From assembly GCF_001049735.1 (NCBI RefSeq), contig NZ_CVPC01000006.1, forward strand, positions 82,750 through 146,749: 64,000 nucleotides of DNA, in the 5' to 3' direction. The DNA comes from Nereida ignava (lineage in GTDB: Bacteria > Pseudomonadota > Alphaproteobacteria > Rhodobacterales > Rhodobacteraceae). A model generated the notes under the pieces. That model saw only the letters and a list, made by a program, of their open reading frames with translations, did not search any database and had not been told where the DNA came from. Shown here piece after piece: positions 9,591-17,483 of the stretch (the first letter of the stretch is position 1; each line of letters starts with the position of its first letter). A program made the translations under genes and the position numbers.

Positions 9591-10649
9591 TTAGCTGCGT
9601 TTTTCGCGAACTGTGTCGATCATCAGTTGTACGTTTTCGGGATCAGCATCCGGTGTGATGCCGTGACCAAGATTGAAAACATGTGGCCCGCCTTTGAAGG
9701 CATCAACGATGGCGCGTGTTTCATCAACAAGTGCTTGGCCGCCGGTGACCATATGGCTTGAGGCGAGGTTACCCTGAACGCAGCCATCAATTTGAACATT
9801 GCGCGCGGCCCACTCGGCGCTGACGGAGTTGTCGAGGGCGACACAGTCTGCGCCCGTTGCTTTTGCAAAGCCGATGTACCCATCACCTGCTTCGCGAGGG
9901 AAGGCGATGATCGGTGTGGTGGGGTGTTTTGCCTTGAGTGCTGTGATGATCTTGATTGCGGGGGCAAGGGCGTACTTCTGGAAGTCGTCACCCTTAAGCG
10001 AGCCTGCCCAGCTGTCGAACAGTTTCACGACTTCTGCGCCGGCTTCGATTTGCATCGACAGATACGCGATGGTTGCGTCCGTCAGACGGTCAATCAGCGC
10101 TTCAAACAGCGGGCGGTTCTCAGCAATCAGCTGATGTGCTGGCCCTTGGTCAGGAGTGCCGCGACCTGCGATCATATATGTGGCAACGGTCCAAGGTGCG
10201 CCCGCAAAGCCGATCAGTGCAGTCTCTTCTGGTAGTTCACGTGCAAGAATCTTTACGGTCTCGTAAATTGGCGCAAGGTGATCGTGAACATCATCTGCGC
10301 TTTTGATTTTGGCAAAGTCCGCGTCGGTTGTGATGGTGGAAAGGCGGGGGCCTTCGCCGGTGACAAACCAAAGATCAGCTCCAAGTGCTTCGGGGATTAG
10401 CAAAATGTCGGCGAAAAGAATCGCAGCATCAAAGCCGTAACGGCGGATTGGCTGAAGCGTTACTTCCGCGGCCAATTCCGGATTGTAGCAAAGTGATAGA
10501 AAATCACCGGCCTGTGCACGGGTGGCGCGATACTCTGGCAGGTAGCGCCCTGCTTGGCGCATCATCCAGATCGGAGGCGTCTCAAGCGTTTCGCCCGCAA
10601 GGCTTTGCAGCAATTTCTTTGGCTTTGTCATGGTGATGCTGTCCTTCAT
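9591..10649 (-). CDS. hemE: Uroporphyrinogen decarboxylase HemE
   Basis: Cytoplasmic enzyme that removes four acetate carboxyls from uroporphyrinogen III to give coproporphyrinogen III. It has 352 residues. The two family signatures are present: '[17 protein letters not shown]' near the N-terminus (substrate-binding arginines) and '[14 protein letters not shown]' in the middle; a C-terminal '[16 protein letters not shown]' carries the conserved histidine. Start at 10649 has AAGGA upstream; a later ATG at 10631 is also possible. It is divergent from hemC with 171 bases between them. Confidence 0.95.
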   Translation of the reverse strand: MKDSITMTKPKKLLQSLAGETLETPPIWMMRQAGRYLPEYRATRAQAGDFLSLCYNPELAAEVTLQPIRRYGFDAAILFADILLIPEALGADLWFVTGEGPRLSTITTDADFAKIKSADDVHDHLAPIYETVKILARELPEETALIGFAGAPWTVATYMIAGRGTPDQGPAHQLIAENRPLFEALIDRLTDATIAYLSMQIEAGAEVVKLFDSWAGSLKGDDFQKYALAPAIKIITALKAKHPTTPIIAFPREAGDGYIGFAKATGADCVALDNSVSAEWAARNVQIDGCVQGNLASSHMVTGGQALVDETRAIVDAFKGGPHVFNLGHGITPDADPENVQLMIDTVREKRS

Positions 10650-10793
10650 CGGAATTTCCTTGCTTCGGGCGCGCCGAACTAGACGCTTGGTATCACGGGA
10701 CTTTTCTTGCGAAAAGATATTTTGCTTTTTGAATGTGGCCAGTTAAGGTTCTCGGGGTTGAGGAATGGCCACTCAACTTATAGACACCTATTG

Positions 10794-10811
10794 TGTCAAC
10801 AAAAGTGGACA
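10794..10811. promoter_or_regulatory. PpsR/CrtJ-type box between hemE and hemC
   Basis: A second perfect TGTC-N10-GACA palindrome, 9 bases before the hemC ATG in the divergent hemE-hemC region. It differs from the hemF box at only two of 18 positions. The CrtJ/PpsR family is known to control hem genes in Rhodobacter; binding here is inferred. Confidence 0.6.
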
Positions 10812-10820
10812 ATGTAAATT

Positions 10821-11762
10821 ATGACTCTACCTTCTCTCGATGCACCGCTGAAAATCGGCACTCGTGGTTCGCCGCTGGCACTCGCGCAGGCTTATGAAAC
10901 TCGGCAAAGGTTGATGACGGCCTTTGATCTGCCTGAGGGTGCTTTTGAGATTGTTGTGATCAAAACAACCGGTGACCGCATTTTGGACCGGCCTTTGAAA
11001 GAAATCGGCGGTAAGGGTCTTTTTACCCGCGAGATTGAAGACGATCTGCTGTCTGGCGCGATTGATATTGCAGTCCATTCGATGAAAGACATGCCCGTTG
11101 CGCAGCCAGACGGGCTTGCGCTGACGACTTATTTGCCCCGCGAAGATGTGCGTGATGCGTTTGTGTCTTTGGATGGCGGCAAGCTTGCTGATCTGCGCGA
11201 GGGGGCTGTGGTCGGCACGTCATCCCTGCGACGCAAAGCGCAGCTTTTGAATTATCGTCCTGATCTGGAAATCGTCGAATTTCGCGGAAACGTTCAAACG
11301 CGATTGAAAAAGTTGAAAGACGGCGTGGCTGAAGCAACTTTCCTTGCCATGGCCGGGTTGAACAGGTTGGCAATGGACGAGGTGCCACGCACCGCGATTG
11401 AGGCTGAAGAAATGCTTCCTGCGGTGGCTCAGGGCTGTATCGGTATTGAGCAACGTTTGGGTGATGACCGCGTCAGCGAGATGCTTAGCGCCATCAACGA
11501 TACCCTTTCAACCCAACGTCTTGCGGCGGAGCGCGCCTTTTTGGGTGCTCTTGATGGATCTTGCGAAACGCCAATTGGCGGATTGGCCACAATTGATGGC
11601 GATACTCTGACCTTGCGCGGTGAAATTCTGCGCGTTGATGGTTCTGAAGTGCTTAGTGATGAGCAAACCTGTTCTGTGGCTGATGGCGCAAAGCTGGGCG
11701 TTGAAATGGCCCGTAAGTTGCGCAGTCAAGCGGACGATGACTTCTTCAGCTGGCTGAATTAA
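10821..11762 (+). CDS. hemC: Hydroxymethylbilane synthase HemC (porphobilinogen deaminase)
   Basis: Cytoplasmic enzyme that condenses four porphobilinogens to hydroxymethylbilane on a dipyrromethane cofactor. It has 313 residues. Signatures include 'IGTRGSPLALAQA' at the N-terminus, 'HSMKDMP' (catalytic aspartate loop region), 'GTSSLRRKAQL' (substrate-binding arginines) and 'GSCETPIGG', whose cysteine anchors the cofactor. Its stop codon overlaps the stop of the convergent FAD oxidase gene (11759). Position directly after the PpsR-type box suggests light/oxygen control. Confidence 0.95.
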   Translation: MTLPSLDAPLKIGTRGSPLALAQAYETRQRLMTAFDLPEGAFEIVVIKTTGDRILDRPLKEIGGKGLFTREIEDDLLSGAIDIAVHSMKDMPVAQPDGLALTTYLPREDVRDAFVSLDGGKLADLREGAVVGTSSLRRKAQLLNYRPDLEIVEFRGNVQTRLKKLKDGVAEATFLAMAGLNRLAMDEVPRTAIEAEEMLPAVAQGCIGIEQRLGDDRVSEMLSAINDTLSTQRLAAERAFLGALDGSCETPIGGLATIDGDTLTLRGEILRVDGSEVLSDEQTCSVADGAKLGVEMARKLRSQADDDFFSWLN

Positions 11763-13171
11763 TCCGCCGGGGCCGGTGGAATCACCTTGCCGGGGTTGAG
11801 GATGTTATTTGGGTCGAGCGCCGTTTTCAGGGTGCGCATCATCGCAAGGGCCGCGGGGTCTTTGCGTCGCGACATCGTATCAAGCTTTGAGATCCCAATC
11901 CCATGTTCGGCCGAAAAGCTGCCCTGAACTTCAACGACGCAATCCTCAATCGCCTCAATCATGGATTTATGCACGGCCTCATCGTGAGTTGTGGGCCACA
12001 CTGCATAATGCACATTGCCGTCGCCCAAGTGTGAGACGATCATGGGTTGTGCGCCGGGATCAATCTGCTGCATCCGCGCATCGGCGAGCCTGATAAAGCG
12101 GCTGACATCGTCAAGCGCGACGGAAACATCTGTGTTGACCAGTGGTTTGTGGCTTAGAAGAACCTCGCCCGCTGCCTCGCGCCGCTCCCACATTTGGCGG
12201 CGTTGCGCCTCGTTTTGTGCAATTACGGCATCCAACACCTGACCGGTTTCCACCATTCGGCCCAATACATCCTCAAGATACGACGTGATCGGAACAGACC
12301 CGTCAGGCTGTACGTCTGCATCACGCGGCGCCGTAGCTCCTACTTCGCACAGGATATTGATCTGGTGTGGCGCATCGAATGGCTCACCGCCCCCGTGGTT
12401 TTTCATATGCGCCTCAACATACGGGCGCGTCATATATTCAAATGCTTCAACACCGCCGCCTGTTGCCTGCTGAAGGTTGTTCAGAAGGCGCAAAGCATCA
12501 TCAAGGTCAGGCACCGCTAGCATGGCGGTGGCATAGGCCAACGGTTTCGGGGCCAGCTTCATAACGGCGGCAGTAATAATTCCAAGAGTACCTTCCGCAC
12601 CGATCATCAAGTGCTTGAGGTTGATACCAGAGTTGTCTTTATGAAGCGCGCCCATCAGGTCCATGATCTCGCCTTGGGGGGTGACAACCTCAAGACCAAG
12701 GCAAAGATCACGGGTGTTGCCGTACCGCAAAACGTTTGAGCCGCCTGCGTTGGTCGATAGCATTCCACCGATCATCGCGCTGCCTTTGGCTCCAAATGTC
12801 ATTGGAAACACAAGGTTCAAGCCGTCGGCTGCATCATGCAGTTGGGACATTATCACGCCAGCCTCAACAACTGCCACGCGTGCGTCGGCCCGCATTTCGC
12901 GGATTTTGTTGAGCCGGTCGAGCGATAGCATCACGGCCCCTTCAGCATGGGTTCCACCATTTAGGCCGGTATTGCCACTCACGGGTACGATTGCGGTTTT
13001 GTTTTCGTTCGCCCATTTGACCAGTGCCGCAACTTCTGCGGTATTTGCAGGACGGACCAATGCAAGAGGCTCCCAGCTATACCAGCCGACCCAGTCGCTG
13101 GAATAGGCGGCCAGATCCTTGCCGGTGGTCACATAATTTTCGCCAACAATGCTTTGCAATTCAGAAATCAT
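11759..13171 (-). CDS. FAD-linked 2-hydroxyacid dehydrogenase (GlcD/D-lactate dehydrogenase family)
   Basis: Flavoenzyme of about 470 residues with an N-terminal FAD_binding_4 (PCMH) domain ('NTGLNGGTHAEGAV', 'IGGMLSTNAGGSNVLRYG', 'GTLGIITAA') and a C-terminal FAD-oxidase domain containing 'SHLGDGNVHYAV' and 'SAEHGIG', where histidines bind metal and substrate. Family members oxidise D-lactate, D-2-hydroxyglutarate or glycolate and pass electrons to the respiratory chain; the substrate cannot be chosen from sequence. The start at 13171 is favoured because AAGGGG lies 6 bases upstream. Confidence 0.85.
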   Translation of the reverse strand: MISELQSIVGENYVTTGKDLAAYSSDWVGWYSWEPLALVRPANTAEVAALVKWANENKTAIVPVSGNTGLNGGTHAEGAVMLSLDRLNKIREMRADARVAVVEAGVIMSQLHDAADGLNLVFPMTFGAKGSAMIGGMLSTNAGGSNVLRYGNTRDLCLGLEVVTPQGEIMDLMGALHKDNSGINLKHLMIGAEGTLGIITAAVMKLAPKPLAYATAMLAVPDLDDALRLLNNLQQATGGGVEAFEYMTRPYVEAHMKNHGGGEPFDAPHQINILCEVGATAPRDADVQPDGSVPITSYLEDVLGRMVETGQVLDAVIAQNEAQRRQMWERREAAGEVLLSHKPLVNTDVSVALDDVSRFIRLADARMQQIDPGAQPMIVSHLGDGNVHYAVWPTTHDEAVHKSMIEAIEDCVVEVQGSFSAEHGIGISKLDTMSRRKDPAALAMMRTLKTALDPNNILNPGKVIPPAPAD

Positions 13172-13252
13172 GGTCATCCCCTTCGTTGAAGGCAATTTGC
13201 ACGAGTTTGCGGGTTGACGCCATGGGGTGCCGTCGATAAATCAGCCGCCAGT

Positions 13253-13329
13253 GGCGCGGTAGCTCAGTTGGTTAGAGCGATCGACTCATAATCGATAGGT
13301 CGGGAGTTCAAGTCTCCCCCACGCCACCA
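13253..13329 (+). tRNA. tRNA with CAU anticodon (elongator Met most likely; Ile2 possible)
   Basis: Full cloverleaf of 77 bases with encoded CCA. It has U8-A9, D-arm GCTC/GAGC, anticodon stem ATCGA/TCGAT around the loop CTCATAA (anticodon CAU), T-arm GGGAG/CTCCC and discriminator A. The acceptor stem has one C-A mismatch at the fifth pair. A G1-C72 pair argues against the initiator tRNA. Met elongator and lysidine-modified Ile2 share this anticodon and cannot be safely separated by eye. Confidence 0.9.
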
Positions 13330-13339
13330 TTTTTACTCA

Positions 13340-14353
13340 TCATGTTTGGTAATAGTCGCGGTACCAGCGCACGAATTCCTCAACGCCTTGCTCAACGCTT
13401 GTTTGAGGTTGGTATCCGGTCAGGTCTTTCAGCAATTGCGCGTTTGCCCATGTCGCCGGCACGTCGCCGGCCTGCATGTCCATCATGTTGAGTTTTGCAG
13501 TTTTTCCAGTAGCTTTTTCAATGGCCGCGATGAAATCCATCAGTTTGACTGGCTCCGAGTTGCCTACATTCACCGCCCGCCATGGCGCAACTGGCGACAG
13601 GCTGTCAGTTTGGGCAATATCTTTGCTACGTTCAGGGGCTGCTTCAATAAGTAAACGGATAGCTTCGACCAGATCGCTCACATAGGTGAAATCGCGGCTC
13701 ATTTCGCCGTGGTTGTACACATCAATCGGCTCACCGGCCAAAATGTTGCGTGTGAACTTGTACAACGCCATGTCTGGCCGCCCCCAAGGACCGTAAACGG
13801 TGAAAAAGCGGAACATTGTGATGGGCAGGTTAAACAGATGAGCGTAGCTGTGGGCCATCGCTTCGTTTGCCTTTTTAGTGGCCGCATAGAATGACATCTG
13901 CGTATCTGCCTTGTCGGTCTCTGAATAAGGCATTTGCGTGTTGGCACCGTAGACGGAACTGGTGGAGGCAAGCAGCATATGTGCGGGCGGAAAGGCGCGG
14001 CCCGCTTCCAACAGCTCGTGAGTGCCGATTAGATTGGACTGAACATAACTGCGCGGATTGTCGATTGAATAGCGAACACCTGCTTGAGCCGCGAGATGCA
14101 CGACCACATCGGGGCGGTACTTTTCAAAAAGGCTATGCAGCACCTGCTGGTCCTCAAGCCTGTCTTCACAGGCCGTGAACCCTTCGCTTTGCAGTAAAAT
14201 TTGATGTCTGCGCTCTTTCAGGGCAACGTCATAGTAATCAGTCATGGCGTCTAGACCGATCACGCGAAATCCGTCGCGCAGCAGTCTTTGGCACAGGTGA
14301 AAGCCGATGAAACCCGCCGAGCCAGTTACCAAAGCGGTTCTTTGTTCAGTCAT
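13340..14353 (-). CDS. NAD-dependent epimerase, probable UDP-glucuronate 4-epimerase
   Basis: Extended SDR, 337 residues, with GxxGxxG 'TGSAGFIGFHL' at the N-terminus, catalytic 'STSSVYG' serine and the YxxxK motif 'FYAATKKANE'. The 'AQAGVRYSIDNP' and 'FFTVYGPWGRPDMA' stretches are typical of UDP-glucuronate 4-epimerases (LpsL/CapI type), which interconvert UDP-GlcA and UDP-GalA for surface polysaccharides. It is divergent from ugd, which would supply its substrate. It ends 10 bases from the CAU tRNA. Confidence 0.85.
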   Translation of the reverse strand: MTEQRTALVTGSAGFIGFHLCQRLLRDGFRVIGLDAMTDYYDVALKERRHQILLQSEGFTACEDRLEDQQVLHSLFEKYRPDVVVHLAAQAGVRYSIDNPRSYVQSNLIGTHELLEAGRAFPPAHMLLASTSSVYGANTQMPYSETDKADTQMSFYAATKKANEAMAHSYAHLFNLPITMFRFFTVYGPWGRPDMALYKFTRNILAGEPIDVYNHGEMSRDFTYVSDLVEAIRLLIEAAPERSKDIAQTDSLSPVAPWRAVNVGNSEPVKLMDFIAAIEKATGKTAKLNMMDMQAGDVPATWANAQLLKDLTGYQPQTSVEQGVEEFVRWYRDYYQT

Positions 14354-14493
14354 CGAAGTGCCTCACTCTTGTCATTATCGCTGAGTATCGTGCGCAAATA
14401 AGTCAAAAGTTAGAGCGGAACGCGGCCAATTTTGCACCGCTTCCCCGCGCATTGTTTTGACGAGTTAGACCAATGAGCGTCAGGAGTAGTTAA

Positions 14494-15798
14494 TTGCGCA
14501 TAGCGATGATTGGAACCGGCTATGTCGGGCTTGTTTCGGGGATATGTTTCTCGGATTTTGGGCATGACGTAGTCTGTGTGGATAAGGACCCCGCCAAGAT
14601 TGAGCAGCTAAATGCGGGTCACGTCCCAATATTTGAGCCTGGCCTTGAAGCGCTGATGACGAAAAATGTTGCGGCTGGTCGGCTGTCTTTCACCCTTGAT
14701 CTGGCCAGTGCCATGAAGGGTGCCGATGCGGTGTTTATTGCCGTTGGTACACCGACCCGTCGGGGCGACGGACACGCGGATCTGAGATATGTATATGCCG
14801 CCGCAGAAGAGGTTGCGCATCTGATCGAAGACTACACGGTGGTGGTGACCAAATCGACAGTCCCCGTTGGTACAAACCGTCAGGTTAAACAGATTATCCG
14901 CAAAGCAAATAAAGCCGCGTTGTTCGATGTGGCATCAAACCCAGAGTTCTTGCGTGAGGGGGCGGCAATTGATGATTTTATGCGCCCAGATCGAGTCGTG
15001 GTTGGGGTGCAAAACGAACGTGCCGCAGATGTGATGGCTGAAATCTACCGGCCCCTTTTTCTGAGGGATTTTCCAATTGTGACCACGGATTTGGAAAGCG
15101 CAGAGATGATCAAATACGCCGCTAACGCCTTTCTCGCCACCAAGATCACATTCATCAATGAGATTGCCGCACTGTGTGAAAAAGTTGGTGCGGATGTGAA
15201 AGAGGTCTCGAAGGGTATGGGCCTTGATGGGCGGATCGGCAATAGATTCCTACACGCAGGACCGGGCTATGGCGGATCTTGTTTTCCCAAAGATACCAAG
15301 GCGTTGGCGCGTATTGGCCAAGAACATGCTGTGCCAATGCAGATCACGGAAACGGTCATCAAGGTGAATGAAGAGATCAAGCGCGGCATGATTGAGAAGC
15401 TTCTCACCCTTTGTGATGGCAGCTTTAACGGTAAAACCATCGCCGTTCTGGGGGTCACGTTCAAACCCAACACAGACGACATGCGTGATGCGCCCAGCCT
15501 TACCATTGTGCCTGCCTTAGTGGGCGCAGGGGCCAAAGTGATTGTCACCGATCCGCAAGGCAACCATGAGGGCGAAACGCTTTTGCCGGGTGTGGTGTGG
15601 GCCGAGGACGCATATAAGGCCGTGCAGAAAGCTGATTTGTGTGTTTTGTTAACCGAGTGGAATGAATTTCGTGCGCTAGATTTGAACCGGATTGCACGGC
15701 GTATGAACACGCCGCGGTTCGCAGATTTGCGCAATGTTTATTCGGAAAAAGATTTGAAACGGGCAGGATTTGAAAGTTATGCGTTCGTGGGTCGCTAA
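14494..15798 (+). CDS. ugd: UDP-glucose 6-dehydrogenase
   Basis: Oxidises UDP-glucose to UDP-glucuronate with two NAD+. It has 434 residues: N-terminal Rossmann domain 'MIGTGYVGLVSG', central dimerisation helix with 'KYAANAFLATKITFINE', the catalytic cysteine in 'GPGYGGSCFPKDTKAL', and a C-terminal UDP-binding domain. The start is a TTG at 14494 preceded by CAGGAG; the next in-frame ATG would remove a strand of the nucleotide-binding fold. Its last 20 bases overlap the start of the hydrolase gene. Confidence 0.93.
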   Translation: MRIAMIGTGYVGLVSGICFSDFGHDVVCVDKDPAKIEQLNAGHVPIFEPGLEALMTKNVAAGRLSFTLDLASAMKGADAVFIAVGTPTRRGDGHADLRYVYAAAEEVAHLIEDYTVVVTKSTVPVGTNRQVKQIIRKANKAALFDVASNPEFLREGAAIDDFMRPDRVVVGVQNERAADVMAEIYRPLFLRDFPIVTTDLESAEMIKYAANAFLATKITFINEIAALCEKVGADVKEVSKGMGLDGRIGNRFLHAGPGYGGSCFPKDTKALARIGQEHAVPMQITETVIKVNEEIKRGMIEKLLTLCDGSFNGKTIAVLGVTFKPNTDDMRDAPSLTIVPALVGAGAKVIVTDPQGNHEGETLLPGVVWAEDAYKAVQKADLCVLLTEWNEFRALDLNRIARRMNTPRFADLRNVYSEKDLKRAGFESYAFVGR

Positions 15799-16531
15799 GG
15801 CGCTTGTGGCATTGGGTTTGACCGCGCAACCGGCAACGGCGGAATGCGTAGTTCTGTTACATGGGTTGGCGCGCAGCGATACGTCGCTTGCGGTGCTTGA
15901 GGGTGTTTTGCGGACGCAGGGCTATCACACAGTTAACCCCGGCTACCCCTCGCGCCAATTACCAATTGAGGAATTGGTCGCCCAAACGCTTGGCCCTGCA
16001 GTTGCCGAGTGTGGGGATCGCAAGGTGCATTTTGTCACCCACTCAATGGGTGGAATTCTTGTGCGCGCCTATCTTGAAAAAACACGTCCGGCCAATCTTG
16101 GGCGTGTTGTCATGCTTGCGCCCCCAAATCAGGGGTCAGAGTTGGTTGATACCTTTGGCGATCTGGTTCCTTTTGAATGGCTCAATGGTCCTGCTGGTCG
16201 TCAACTTGGCACCAATGACGGCAGCGTTCCCAGCCAATTAGGTGGCGTTGATTATCCTGTTGGCATCATTGCGGGCAATGTCCCGCTTGGCGCACTTGGT
16301 GCTGTTTTGATCGACGGGCCCCATGATGGTAAAGTGTCTGTAGAAAGCACGAAATTGGCGGGCATGCGTTCTCACATCACATTGCCAGTTAGCCATACGT
16401 TTATGATGAATAACCCGATCGTGATCGCCTATACGCTACGGTTCCTGCGCGAAGAAAAGTTTGGCGAAAAGATCGATCTTGCGGCGGCGGTGCAGATGAT
16501 TGGTGACCCTTTGATCAATTCCCAGAACTGA
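15779..16531 (+). CDS. Exported alpha/beta-hydrolase, lipase-like
   Basis: A 250-residue protein with a clear signal peptide (about 1-21, ending PATA before Glu-Cys). It has the oxyanion-hole motif 'LLHGLARS' and nucleophile elbow 'THSMGG' with Ser89, followed by 'VMLAPPNQGSELVD', typical of triacylglycerol-lipase/PGAP1-like folds. The usual first glycine of GxSxG is threonine. A histidine in 'VSHTFMM' near residue 205 is the likely catalytic base. The gene starts inside the 3' end of ugd (20-base overlap), so it is probably co-transcribed. Substrate unknown; a periplasmic esterase or lipase is likely. Confidence 0.8.
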   Translation: MRSWVAKALVALGLTAQPATAECVVLLHGLARSDTSLAVLEGVLRTQGYHTVNPGYPSRQLPIEELVAQTLGPAVAECGDRKVHFVTHSMGGILVRAYLEKTRPANLGRVVMLAPPNQGSELVDTFGDLVPFEWLNGPAGRQLGTNDGSVPSQLGGVDYPVGIIAGNVPLGALGAVLIDGPHDGKVSVESTKLAGMRSHITLPVSHTFMMNNPIVIAYTLRFLREEKFGEKIDLAAAVQMIGDPLINSQN

Positions 16532-17483
16532 TTTTCTCAAACTGCCAACGCATAACTTGAGTAGTCACACGGTTGGCTTCCAGAGTAACGGATGGATAGT
16601 CTGAATTGTTCAGCGCGTCTGGCCACCTTTGCGGCTCAAGCGCCAGAGCAGCGCGCGGCATTGGCCCATCTACATTCAATGAGATACCATCATAGACCTG
16701 CAGGCCCACGTCCGTGCTCCATAAGTGCAAGGCTTTGTCGCCGCTACGCAGCACCGCGACTTCGCGCAAGGGGGACGTCTGTTGTGATAAGCAAAAGTTG
16801 TTATCGACAGAAGTATCTCCAATCGGCCTTGGCGTGCGAAAATCAAACTCAGTTCCCGCAACTTCTGCAATGCCCGTGGGCAGACTGTTTTCTGAGGTCA
16901 GGTATTGATCTGCGCGAACCTCAAGTGAGTGATCATCAATTGTTGGCGCCCCAGTTAGGTTCCAATACCCATGATGCGTTACGGCAACGGGTGTTCGTGC
17001 GTCGCTTGTGACCACGATGGCAAGTTCAATACGGTTGCCTGCAATGGCGTAGGTCGCAGTTACGGTTTTGTTGCCGGGAAAACCACCCAAACCGTCAGGG
17101 TCTTTCAGCATAAACGTGACGCACCGCTCTGTGCTGTCCACAATATCCCACACACGATTGTGCCAGCCATAAGGGCCGCTGTGCAAAGTGTTCCCGCCGC
17201 TTGATGGATCGAACTTCAGGTCCTTTCCGTCGAATATTGCGCGTGCGCCGCCGATGCGGTTTGCCACTGGTCCGATGACGCAACCCACCATGTTGCTGGG
17301 GGCCAGATACGAGCCAAGATCATCAAACCCAAGGGTGAGGTTTTGTGCATCGTCGTTCAGGTAGACTGATTGTAGCGTCGCCCCAAAAGTCAGAAAACTT
17401 GCAGATAACGCATCATTGGCGAGAGTGATTTTATGGACTTCGGTGCCGTCTGGCATTGTGTCAAAGCTTACAATTTCTGCCAT
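16515..17483 (-). CDS. galM: Aldose 1-epimerase (galactose mutarotase)
   Basis: Interconverts alpha and beta anomers of aldoses such as galactose. It has 322 residues. Catalytic elements are visible: histidine in 'NTLHSGPYGWHNRVW' (about 98), general-acid histidine in 'THHGYWNLTG', and the C-terminal glutamate in 'ALALEPQRWPDA'. It overlaps the GH42 gene start region upstream by 16 bases and the convergent lipase gene by 17 bases. It is the promoter-distal end of the galactoside operon, consistent with feeding one anomer to the galactose dehydrogenase. Confidence 0.9.
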   Translation of the reverse strand: MAEIVSFDTMPDGTEVHKITLANDALSASFLTFGATLQSVYLNDDAQNLTLGFDDLGSYLAPSNMVGCVIGPVANRIGGARAIFDGKDLKFDPSSGGNTLHSGPYGWHNRVWDIVDSTERCVTFMLKDPDGLGGFPGNKTVTATYAIAGNRIELAIVVTSDARTPVAVTHHGYWNLTGAPTIDDHSLEVRADQYLTSENSLPTGIAEVAGTEFDFRTPRPIGDTSVDNNFCLSQQTSPLREVAVLRSGDKALHLWSTDVGLQVYDGISLNVDGPMPRAALALEPQRWPDALNNSDYPSVTLEANRVTTQVMRWQFEKISSGN

